Shown: one piece after another, positions 8,983 to 15,929 of the stretch
How positions within the stretch are numbered: position 1 is the stretch's first letter
How the letters are laid out: every line of letters starts with the position of its first letter
From: an uncultured Actinomycetes bacterium
GTDB lineage: Bacteria > Actinomycetota > Actinomycetes > Nanopelagicales > Nanopelagicaceae
Assembly: GCA_903918325.1 (NCBI GenBank)
Contig: CAIXDY010000173.1
Coordinates: 1-25,553 of the forward strand
Direction of reading: 5' to 3'
Length of the DNA: 25,553 nt
Program-made: the position numbers and the translations under genes
Notes under the pieces: generated by a model
The model's input: only the letters and a program-made list of their open reading frames with translations
The model's database searches: none
What the model was told of the DNA's origin: nothing

Positions 8983-9855
8983 ATGGGCGCACCTCCACAA
9001 CTGACTCCGGAGCAGCGCAGCGCAGCACTTTTGAAAGCAGCTCAATCGCGCAAACGTCGCGCTGAAATCAAGATCAAAATCAAAAATGGTGAATATTCGA
9101 TAGATGCTGTTCTGGAATTAGCTCAAAGTGATGAAGCGGTCGCAAAAATGAGAGTACGGGAGTTATTAGAGGCGTTGTCGGGAGTGGGGAAAATCCGCGC
9201 TGGCGCGCTTATGGAGAAGTTAAATATCTCAGCCACCCGTAGAATTGCCGGACTAGGGCGTCATCAAATTAAGGAATTACGTAGCGAATTTATGAAAAGT
9301 TCACATGCAGTGCGTCCGGGCAAACTGATTGTCTTATCTGGTCCAGGTGGTGTCGGAAAAAGTACTGTTGCTGCGCTTTTAAGAAAATCAGGGGATTTCT
9401 GGGTAAGTGTCTCTGCAACTACCCGTTCGCCTAGAAACAATGAACTCAATGGCATTGACTACTTTTTTATCAGCAATGATGAATTCGATCGTAGAGTGAA
9501 AGAGGATGAATTTTTAGAATGGGCAGAGTTTGCTGGTAATAAATATGGAACTCCCAGCGTAGAAGTTCTCGATGCATTAGCTCGAGGGGAAAATGTTCTT
9601 TTAGAAATAGAAATCGACGGGGCCAAGCAAGTGAAATCGCATTTACCGCAAGCGATTTTGGTTTTTCTTGAACCTCCATCGTGGGAGGAATTAGTGGCAC
9701 GTTTAGAGGGCCGAGGAACTGATGACCCCGAACGCCGGGCACACAGGCTGGAATTAGCCCAAGAGGAGCTTGCAGCAGCCTCATTTTTCGATCATGTCAT
9801 CGTCAATGATGCCGTCGAGCGAGTTGTAACTCAACTGATATCATTCACCTCTTGA
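8983..9855 (+). CDS. gmk: Fusion: actinobacterial integration host factor (mIHF) joined to guanylate kinase
   Basis: One uninterrupted 290-residue frame holds two proteins that are normally adjacent but separate. Residues 1 to about 103 are mIHF-like, a small basic nucleoid-associated protein: it opens with the family's PQLTPEQRSAAL, has a basic helix (SRKRRAEIKIKIK), an ESDEAVAKM-like region (QSDEAVAKMRV), helix-two-turn-helix LLEALSGVGKIRAGALMEKL, and NISATRRIAGLG. Residues about 112-290 are a complete guanylate kinase (GMP + ATP to GDP + ADP): P-loop GPGGVGKS (120-127), GMP-binding TTRSPRNNELNGIDYFF, EWAEFAGNKYGTP, lid-like RGTDDPERRAHRL, and FFDHVIVND. The linker is about eight residues. 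An internal ATG at 9292 (M104) has an AAGGA only 16 bases away, too far for a good ribosome site, so separate Gmk translation is not favoured. Whether both halves work in one chain is inference. Confidence 0.93.
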   Translation: MGAPPQLTPEQRSAALLKAAQSRKRRAEIKIKIKNGEYSIDAVLELAQSDEAVAKMRVRELLEALSGVGKIRAGALMEKLNISATRRIAGLGRHQIKELRSEFMKSSHAVRPGKLIVLSGPGGVGKSTVAALLRKSGDFWVSVSATTRSPRNNELNGIDYFFISNDEFDRRVKEDEFLEWAEFAGNKYGTPSVEVLDALARGENVLLEIEIDGAKQVKSHLPQAILVFLEPPSWEELVARLEGRGTDDPERRAHRLELAQEELAAASFFDHVIVNDAVERVVTQLISFTS

Positions 9856-9879
9856 GTCCGCATACGGATTCACACAGCA

Positions 9880-9885
9880 TACGAT
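9880..9885 (+). promoter_or_regulatory. Possible -10 element for rpoZ
   Basis: TACGAT fits TANNNT and lies 16 bases before the rpoZ ATG, which would give a leader of about ten bases starting near a GGGGA that could act as a weak ribosome site. It sits in the second copy of a GCATACG direct repeat. No convincing -35 is seen, so this is tentative. Confidence 0.25.
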
Positions 9886-9901
9886 CTGAGCGGGGAATAA
9901 A

Positions 9902-10150
9902 ATGGATGGAATTACTAATCCACCGATTGATGAGCTTCTAGACAAGAGCGGTTCTAAGTACAGTCTTGTTCTGTACGCAGCTAAGCGCGCCCGTCAGATT
10001 AATGCTTACTACTCGCAACTTGGAGAAGGCCTACTTGAATATGTCGGTCCACTTGTAGAAACACACGTCCACGAGAAGCCACTATCTATCGCATTGCGTG
10101 AAATCAATGAGGGCTTACTCACGATTGAAAATCTCGAACCTACCGCTTAA
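9902..10150 (+). CDS. rpoZ: DNA-directed RNA polymerase omega subunit
   Basis: Small subunit that clamps the beta-prime subunit and assists RNA polymerase assembly. The 82-residue length is normal for actinobacterial omega. The conserved core is visible: NPPIDELLDKSGSKYSLVLY (substrate for beta-prime contact), AAKRARQINAYYSQL, and a tail ending in PLSIALREINEGLLTIEN. The start ATG is preceded by GGGGA about five bases upstream, a weak Shine-Dalgarno. Its place between gmk and coaBC is the standard actinobacterial order, as in Streptomyces. Confidence 0.95.
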   Translation: MDGITNPPIDELLDKSGSKYSLVLYAAKRARQINAYYSQLGEGLLEYVGPLVETHVHEKPLSIALREINEGLLTIENLEPTA

Positions 10151-10164
10151 TTTTTCCAACACCT

Positions 10165-11349
10165 ATGTCTTCCACTAACCGCGAGGTAATTCTCGGTATC
10201 GGTGGAGGAATAGCGGCTTATAAATCTGCCGATCTTTTACGTCGCATGCAAGATGCGGGCTACCGCATCACGGTCGTACCCACCCCCGCGTCTCTAAATT
10301 TCGTAGGAGCTGCAACATGGGAGGCCTTATCTGGGCGTCCTGTTACTACGCAAGTGTGGGAGCGAGTGGATGAAGTACGTCATGTGAATCTAGGAAAGAT
10401 TGCTGACTTCTTTTTAATTGCACCGTGCACTGCCGACTTGATTGCTCGGCTGGCAGCTGGTCGCGCCGATGATTTGCTTACTAATCTTGTTTTAGCCAGC
10501 GATGCACCGAAGATGTTAGTGCCAGCGATGCACCCGTCCATGTGGTCGGATCCAGCCACCGTAGCTAATGTTGCAACTTTACGATCACGAGGTTTCACCG
10601 TAATGGATCCTGAAGTAGGTCGCTTAACTGGCAATGATGTCGGTCCAGGACGTTTTCCGGAAACTCAATCAATTCTTGATACATTTAACGAGCTCACTGG
10701 TTATGTTCAGGATTTAGCTGGAAAGAAAGTGTTGGTGTCTGCTGGTGGCACTCGAGAAGCTATTGATCCAGTTCGTTACATTGGAAACAGATCTTCCGGC
10801 AAACAGGGAATCGCAGTTGCCAAAGCGGCATATCGTCGAGGCGCACGCGTGCACTTAATTGCGGCTAATGTAGACATAGATGACTTGCCCGGAATTGAAA
10901 TAGAACACGTAGAGGATGCGGCACAAATGTCCCGGGCGTTGCAAGCATCATTTGTTGATTGTGACATATTGGTAATGACCGCAGCTGTGGCCGATGCCAG
11001 ACCCTCATCGACTGCTGATGAAAAGATTAAGAAAGATCAGTACACCCACATAGATTTAACTGCTAATCCTGATTTACTCAAACTACTCTCGACTGAAAAA
11101 AAGAACCAGATAATGGTGGGATTTGCGGCGGAAACTCGCGAATTAGTTGCATCAGCAAAAACAAAAATGTCAGCTAAAGGTCTGGACTTGATTTATGTCA
11201 ACGACGTCTCTGATGGCGCCATTTTTGGTCAAGAAGAGACCGAAGGTACGATTGTGCTTGTAGACGGTCAGGAAATAGCAATCGCCAGAACCAGCAAAGA
11301 CACGCTTGCCGATCTTCTTCTAGATTACGCCCTCAAGCAGTTAGGTTAG
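10165..11349 (+). CDS. coaBC: Bifunctional phosphopantothenoylcysteine decarboxylase / phosphopantothenate-cysteine ligase
   Basis: Adds cysteine to phosphopantothenate (CoaB) and decarboxylates the product (CoaC) on the way to coenzyme A. Residues 1 to about 180 form the FMN-binding CoaC flavoprotein: GGIAAYKSADLLRR, active-site H in EVRHVNLGKIADFF, APCTADLIARLAAGRADDLLTN, and PAMHPSMW, where many bacteria have PAMN; the histidine form is usual in actinobacteria. Residues about 190-394 are CoaB, with VLVSAGGTREAIDPVRYIGN, SSGKQG, TAAVADARP and KIKK. No Shine-Dalgarno is obvious before the ATG; 14 bases separate it from the rpoZ stop. Confidence 0.97.
   Translation: MSSTNREVILGIGGGIAAYKSADLLRRMQDAGYRITVVPTPASLNFVGAATWEALSGRPVTTQVWERVDEVRHVNLGKIADFFLIAPCTADLIARLAAGRADDLLTNLVLASDAPKMLVPAMHPSMWSDPATVANVATLRSRGFTVMDPEVGRLTGNDVGPGRFPETQSILDTFNELTGYVQDLAGKKVLVSAGGTREAIDPVRYIGNRSSGKQGIAVAKAAYRRGARVHLIAANVDIDDLPGIEIEHVEDAAQMSRALQASFVDCDILVMTAAVADARPSSTADEKIKKDQYTHIDLTANPDLLKLLSTEKKNQIMVGFAAETRELVASAKTKMSAKGLDLIYVNDVSDGAIFGQEETEGTIVLVDGQEIAIARTSKDTLADLLLDYALKQLG
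11342..11347 (+). promoter_or_regulatory. Predicted -10 element of a leaderless promoter for metK
   Basis: TAGGTT matches TANNNT and is followed by exactly six bases (AGGACA) before the metK ATG; it overlaps the end of coaBC. The AGGA in the spacer is only two bases from the ATG, too close for a usual ribosome site, although AGG at 11343 could serve weakly. Coupled translation from coaBC remains an alternative. Confidence 0.4.
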
Positions 11350-11353
11350 GACA

Positions 11354-12544
11354 ATGTCACAACGCCTCTTCACCTCAGAATCTGTTACTGAAGGACATCC
11401 AGACAAGATCGCTGATGCGATTTCTGATGCCGTCCTAGATTCACTTATCTCCCAAGATAAGAAATCACGCGTAGCAGTAGAAACTCTCATCACTACTGGC
11501 CAGGTACATGTTGCTGGTGAAGTAACCACTAACGGTTATGCCGATGTAATGGGAATAGTCCGTGACACGGTTTTGGAAATTGGTTATAACTCGTCAGAGA
11601 AAGGTTTTGACGGAAATAGTTGTGGCGTTTCGATTTCAATTGGGCAGCAGTCGCAAGATATTGCTCAAGGCGTAGATGATGCATACGAACACCGCGTCGG
11701 TTCGCAAGTGGATCCACTTGATCTTCAAGGTGCTGGCGATCAAGGTTTGATGTTTGGTTATGCATGTGATGATACAAAAGAGTTGATGCCGCTACCAATT
11801 TGGTTAGCGCATGCGTTGGCGCAGCAACTCACAAAAGTTCGCAAGAGTGGATTGTTACCGTATTTAAGACCAGATGGTAAAACTCAAGTAACTATCGAGT
11901 ATGACGGAGATCGTGCTGTTGCGCTTAATACTGTGGTGATCTCTAGTCAACATGCTGAAGAAGTAGATGTAGTCAAGAAGTTAACTCCAGAAATTATTGA
12001 ACACGTTATCGATCCAATTCTTTCGCTCATCGATTTACCTCGTAAAGATTTGAAAACTCTAATCAACCCTACGGGACGCTTTGTAATTGGCGGGCCGATG
12101 GGAGATGCTGGTTTAACTGGCCGTAAAATCATCGTAGATACCTACGGTGGAATGGCACGTCATGGCGGTGGAGCTTTCAGTGGAAAAGATCCCTCAAAGG
12201 TAGATCGATCTGCGGCTTATGCCATGCGTTGGGTTGCAAAAAATGTTGTTGCCGCAGGTTTAGCGCGTCGATGTGAAGTTCAAGTCGCTTACGCGATCGG
12301 CAAGGCACAACCAGTTGGAGTATTCGTCGAGACTTTCGGAACCGAAACAGTTCCAGTCAATAAAATTCAAAACGCGGTGACGACTGTCTTTGACTTGAGG
12401 CCGGCAGCAATCATTCGTGATTTGGATTTATTGCGTCCTATCTATGCCCTCACTAGCGCCTATGGTCACTTTGGTCGTGAGCTCCCAGAATTTGCATGGG
12501 AACGTACCAACCGGATCACAGAGCTTCAAAACGCAATTAAGTAA
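11354..12544 (+). CDS. metK: S-adenosylmethionine synthetase
   Basis: Makes S-adenosylmethionine from methionine and ATP; the product feeds methylation, including that by RsmB encoded nearby. The 396-residue length and all hallmarks are normal: SVTEGHPDKIADAISDAVLD at the N-terminus, GAGDQGLMFGYA, the phosphate loop GGGAFSGKDPSKVDRSAAY, and the metal and ATP-site residues around IGGPMGDAGLTGRK. The ATG lies four bases after the coaBC stop. I looked for a SAM riboswitch upstream; there is no room and no such structure. Confidence 0.98.
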   Translation: MSQRLFTSESVTEGHPDKIADAISDAVLDSLISQDKKSRVAVETLITTGQVHVAGEVTTNGYADVMGIVRDTVLEIGYNSSEKGFDGNSCGVSISIGQQSQDIAQGVDDAYEHRVGSQVDPLDLQGAGDQGLMFGYACDDTKELMPLPIWLAHALAQQLTKVRKSGLLPYLRPDGKTQVTIEYDGDRAVALNTVVISSQHAEEVDVVKKLTPEIIEHVIDPILSLIDLPRKDLKTLINPTGRFVIGGPMGDAGLTGRKIIVDTYGGMARHGGGAFSGKDPSKVDRSAAYAMRWVAKNVVAAGLARRCEVQVAYAIGKAQPVGVFVETFGTETVPVNKIQNAVTTVFDLRPAAIIRDLDLLRPIYALTSAYGHFGRELPEFAWERTNRITELQNAIK

Positions 12545-12549
12545 CGATT

Positions 12550-14439
12550 GTGGCAACGCCACGGCTTTTTAAACTCAAGTCCCAAGTAGCACCTGCACCA
12601 TCTGGTGATATTGCAATTGCTTCTCCTGTTGCTCGCGTGTGGGTGGACACGGGTGTTTATCAATTAGACACCCCGCTTGATTATCAGGTACCCGAGAAAC
12701 TTTCTGCCCACATTAAGACTGGGGTTCGAGTTCAGGTCCCATTCGGAACGCGTGAGGTTGAAGGTTTAGTAATTGCACGTGTGCAAGTTTCAGATAGTTC
12801 AGCCAAACTAAAATCAGTCACAAAAGTTCTTTCGCCTCATGCAGTTGCCACAACGCGTTCTTTGAAACTGATAACAAGTGTGGCCCAGCATTGGGCCACA
12901 AATCCATGGGAGATTATTAAGAGCGCGATTCCTCCCAGAGTTGCATCTGTTGATAAGGATTTTGTTGGATCATCGGTGTTGTTGGCCAATTCTGAGCGAA
13001 CACCAAGCGGAAAAGTTGTTTTCAAAGCTTTGCCAGCGCATCGTAATCCACACGAGCAAGTTGCCACATTAGCTTCGGAATATGCGCTAACTGGGTCAGT
13101 TTTGGTTATCGCACCGGATGAACGCGACGTAATCGCATTACTCGATGGTTTCGGAAGTAGAAAAAGCGAGGTTCTTCGAATTGATAGTGGTGTTTCTAGA
13201 GCGCAAAGATATGGGGATTTTTTAGCAAGTTTCAAGCCTGGCCATCGCGTAATCATTGGATCTCGTAACGCAATTTTCGCACCTTTAGCACTTGGTGCAA
13301 CGATTATAGTTTTCAAGGAGACGTCACCCGAATTTTACGAAATCCGAAATCCTGGTTGGAATGTCAGAGATATTGCGCTTATGCGCAATGCAATGGAGGG
13401 TTGTAATGTCATTTTCACAGGGTATGTGCCTTCGATAGATATAGCAGCGCTGATAGAAGCTAAGAAAGTTCATTTTGATAATGCTGCTACTAAAACCGTT
13501 GTTAAAGCGTTTTCTTCGGCCGATTCGACTTTATTACCGGGGCGCATATTCGCAGATATTAGGATGAGTGTGGCTAAAGGTCCCGTACTTTTTCTAGTGC
13601 CGCGCAAAGGTTATGCCAATGCTGTACTTTGTGCGCACTGCAGAAATATTGCCACGTGCACGTGCGGTTCAAAACTACATCTGACAAGCAAATCAGCTGA
13701 TCCGTCATGTCGGATTTGTGGGTTGCGACAAAAAGATTGGACCTGTACGTATTGCGGTAGAGATCGCAAATTTGTTGTTTCACGTGGTATCGAACGAGCT
13801 GCCGAAGAGATTTCTAGAGCTTTTCCAAAAATTCCTATCGTTCTTTCATTTGGCGACGTGATCAAAAAATCGGTAGAAGCTAAACCTTCCTTTGTTCTAA
13901 GTACGCCCGGAGCCGCGCCATATGTCGATGGTGGCTATTCTGCAGTTGTTATTCTTGAAGGTTTAACTTATTTCAGCCATGACGATTTACGCGCAAGCGA
14001 ACGCGCGATTGAGCTCTTTTTTGAAACTGCAGCGTTAGTACGTAGCGGGGGAGTTGTATTACTTTCGATTGACGAATCGCATCCGATCGTTTCATCACTA
14101 ATCCGTTGGAATCCGGCCCCAATACTTAAAAGGGAGTTGCAATCTCGAAGTGAGATAGTTTTTCCACCCGCAGTCATGAGCGCAGTGCTAACTCTTCCAA
14201 CAAATCAAGCGAGCACTGTTGCAATAGGTATTAAGCAGGCAGCTGATGATGGCCGTATCTCTAAAGAGGTGAGGGTGCTGGGGCCAACTAAAGTGAACAC
14301 CGAATTAAGTAAAATTGTACTTTTGTCCCCACTCGATACTCGTGAAACTTTGACCGCGTTACTCCATGAATTAATGCGTCGTCGCAGTATTGCCCGCAAA
14401 GCTGACGCGGTGCTGCGTATTGATCCATATTCGCTCTAA
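12550..14439 (+). CDS. priA: Primosomal protein N' (PriA), helicase motifs degenerate
   Basis: PriA recognises stalled forks and starts replication restart. The 629-residue protein has the PriA N-terminal DNA-binding domain (about 25-105; ARVWVDTGVYQLDTPLDYQVP, GVRVQVPFGTREVEGLVI). It also has a full zinc module of eight cysteines: C361, C364, C370, C372, C387, C390, C399 and C402. The expected Walker A (G-x-T-G-S-G-K-T) and the DEEH box are absent: the corresponding stretches read VVFKALPAHRNPHEQVA and IIVFKETSPEFYEIRN. Loss of helicase motifs is a known feature of actinobacterial PriA proteins, which are thought to lack helicase activity. The start is a GTG five bases after the metK stop; no clear Shine-Dalgarno. 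Confidence 0.9.
   Translation: MATPRLFKLKSQVAPAPSGDIAIASPVARVWVDTGVYQLDTPLDYQVPEKLSAHIKTGVRVQVPFGTREVEGLVIARVQVSDSSAKLKSVTKVLSPHAVATTRSLKLITSVAQHWATNPWEIIKSAIPPRVASVDKDFVGSSVLLANSERTPSGKVVFKALPAHRNPHEQVATLASEYALTGSVLVIAPDERDVIALLDGFGSRKSEVLRIDSGVSRAQRYGDFLASFKPGHRVIIGSRNAIFAPLALGATIIVFKETSPEFYEIRNPGWNVRDIALMRNAMEGCNVIFTGYVPSIDIAALIEAKKVHFDNAATKTVVKAFSSADSTLLPGRIFADIRMSVAKGPVLFLVPRKGYANAVLCAHCRNIATCTCGSKLHLTSKSADPSCRICGLRQKDWTCTYCGRDRKFVVSRGIERAAEEISRAFPKIPIVLSFGDVIKKSVEAKPSFVLSTPGAAPYVDGGYSAVVILEGLTYFSHDDLRASERAIELFFETAALVRSGGVVLLSIDESHPIVSSLIRWNPAPILKRELQSRSEIVFPPAVMSAVLTLPTNQASTVAIGIKQAADDGRISKEVRVLGPTKVNTELSKIVLLSPLDTRETLTALLHELMRRRSIARKADAVLRIDPYSL
12879..12900 (+). other. Perfect 9-bp inverted repeat inside priA
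   Basis: TGTGGCCCA and its exact reverse complement TGGGCCACA flank a four-base GCAT loop, encoding part of SVAQHWATN. The message would form a compact GC-rich hairpin here. No U-run follows, so it is not a classical terminator. It may be chance. Confidence 0.6.
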
Positions 14440-14448
14440 TTTTTTTGA

Positions 14449-14454
14449 TAGGAT
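14449..14454 (+). promoter_or_regulatory. Predicted -10 element of a leaderless promoter for def
   Basis: TAGGAT matches TANNNT and lies exactly six bases (TTGCGC) before the def ATG, downstream of a T-rich run after the priA stop. There is no well-placed Shine-Dalgarno apart from the AGGA within the hexamer itself, so a leaderless start is the simplest reading. Confidence 0.5.
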
Positions 14455-14460
14455 TTGCGC

Positions 14461-15021
14461 ATGTCGATTCAAGAAATACGTTTCTTTGGAGATCCGGTGT
14501 TACTTACCCCGGCATCTCCAGTTGTTGATTTCGACAAAGAACTGCGCAATTTGGTCGAGGATCTAACGCAAACTATGTTGGATGCGCCAGGAGCTGGTTT
14601 AGCTGCTCCGCAAATAGGTGTTCCATTGCGCGTATTCACCTGGCATGTAGATGATGTACTTGGCCACCTTATTAACCCCGTGCTCACGCTAGGGGAAGAG
14701 ATTCAGGATGGCGAGGAAGGTTGTTTATCCTTCCCAGATTTACGATATGAAACTAAGCGGGCACTACACACTGTGGCAAAAGGTTTCAATATGTTCGGTG
14801 AGCCAGTTGTTGTAGAAGGTAGCGATTTTTTAGCCCGAGCATTACAACATGAAACTGATCACTTGGATGGCATCTTATTCATTGATCGCCTCACACCTGA
14901 AAATCGGAAGTTAGCAATGAAGGAAATTCGCGAGTCAGAGTGGTTCAATCTTGAAACAGAAAAGGGAAATACTCCAACAATCAAAGCTTCACCGCATACA
15001 ATTTTTGGGCGGAATTCTTAA
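14461..15021 (+). CDS. def: Peptide deformylase
   Basis: Metalloenzyme that removes the formyl group from nascent proteins at the ribosome. All three family motifs are present in 186 residues: GAGLAAPQIG (44-53), EGCLSFP (86-92) with metal ligand C88, and QHETDHLDG (129-137) with metal ligands H130 and H134 and catalytic E131. I start at the ATG at 14461; an in-frame TTG six bases earlier is less likely. The stop overlaps the fmt ATG by one base. Pairing with fmt is logical, because Fmt adds the formyl group that Def later removes. Confidence 0.97.
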   Translation: MSIQEIRFFGDPVLLTPASPVVDFDKELRNLVEDLTQTMLDAPGAGLAAPQIGVPLRVFTWHVDDVLGHLINPVLTLGEEIQDGEEGCLSFPDLRYETKRALHTVAKGFNMFGEPVVVEGSDFLARALQHETDHLDGILFIDRLTPENRKLAMKEIRESEWFNLETEKGNTPTIKASPHTIFGRNS

Positions 15022-15929
15022 TGCGTATTGGGGTAGCTGCTACTCCGAACGTCGCAATTCCAACACTTAACTGGTTGCTCGAATCAGGCCACGAGTTAGT
15101 CCGAGTAATCACACAGCCTGATCGTCCTGCTGGTCGCGGACGTGAATTAAAGCAGTCGGAAGTAGCGTTGTGGGCCGATCAGCATTCAATTCCATTAGTT
15201 AAACCTGCCAATGCTAACGAGCTCCTGCCATATGTTGCTGATCTAGATTTACTTTTAACAATCGCTTACGGTGTTTTACTTCCACAATTTATTTTGGACG
15301 CTCCAAAGTACGGTTGTGCCAATATGCATTTCTCGTTGCTTCCTAATTATCGTGGAGCTGCACCTGTACAGCGTGCGCTTTTGGCGGGTGAAGTTCGCAC
15401 TGGCGTTACGATTTTCAAACTCGATTCTGGAATGGATACCGGGCCAATTTATGCCACACAAACTGTAGATATAGCTCCTGAGTGGCGAAGTTCGGAACTA
15501 CTTTCGGAATTATCTCTTGTTGGAATGCAACTGCTCCCGCAAGTTTTTCAGTCGATACTCAGTGGTCAATCACCTGCGTCTCAAGTGGGTATCGGGACGT
15601 TAGCTAAAAAGATAAGCAAGGCAGATGCACAAATCGATTGGAATTCATCAGCAGCGATAATTCTCAATTCAATACGGGCATTTTTCCCGGAACCATGCGC
15701 GTGGACGAATTTTCGGGGCGAAGTTCTCAAGCTTTCAAAAGCGTCATCAACGCAGACTGTATTGGATTTGGAACCGGGCGAATTGAAAACTCTAGATTCG
15801 TTTTGTTATGTCGGTACGGGCAATGGCGCAATAGTTATCGAATCGGTAATTCCGTCTGGGAAACGCGAAATGTCGGCGATTGATTGGTCTAGGGGCGCGC
15901 GATTCTTGGATAAGGAACGTTGTGGTTGA
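15021..15929 (+). CDS. fmt: Methionyl-tRNA formyltransferase
   Basis: Formylates initiator Met-tRNA using 10-formyltetrahydrofolate. The 302-residue protein shows the formyltransferase catalytic domain: NMHFSLLPNYRGAAPVQRAL with N101 and H103, and the SGMDTGPIY motif with D139, which together make the N-H-D catalytic set. A smaller C-terminal tRNA-binding domain follows from about residue 205 (FPEPCAWTNFRGEVLKL). The N-terminal TQPDRPAGRGRELKQS is the loop that contacts the acceptor stem in the E. coli enzyme. The start overlaps the def stop by one base, and the end overlaps rsmB by eight bases. Confidence 0.97.
   Translation: MRIGVAATPNVAIPTLNWLLESGHELVRVITQPDRPAGRGRELKQSEVALWADQHSIPLVKPANANELLPYVADLDLLLTIAYGVLLPQFILDAPKYGCANMHFSLLPNYRGAAPVQRALLAGEVRTGVTIFKLDSGMDTGPIYATQTVDIAPEWRSSELLSELSLVGMQLLPQVFQSILSGQSPASQVGIGTLAKKISKADAQIDWNSSAAIILNSIRAFFPEPCAWTNFRGEVLKLSKASSTQTVLDLEPGELKTLDSFCYVGTGNGAIVIESVIPSGKREMSAIDWSRGARFLDKERCG

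Noticed and set aside
9292..9855. Separate guanylate kinase starting at the internal ATG 9292
   Set aside because: The nearest Shine-Dalgarno-like AAGGA is 16 bases away and there is no TANNNT at the leaderless distance; the frame is continuous from 8983.
11342..11353. SAM riboswitch upstream of metK
   Set aside because: Only four bases separate coaBC and metK and no SAM aptamer motif is visible.
12837..13316. A 159-codon minus-strand open frame opposite priA
   Set aside because: Shadow of priA; low-complexity composition with no recognisable motif or start signal.
15880..15921. rsmB starting at TTG 15880
   Set aside because: It would overlap fmt by 50 bases with no Shine-Dalgarno; GTG 15922 has AGGA at five bases.
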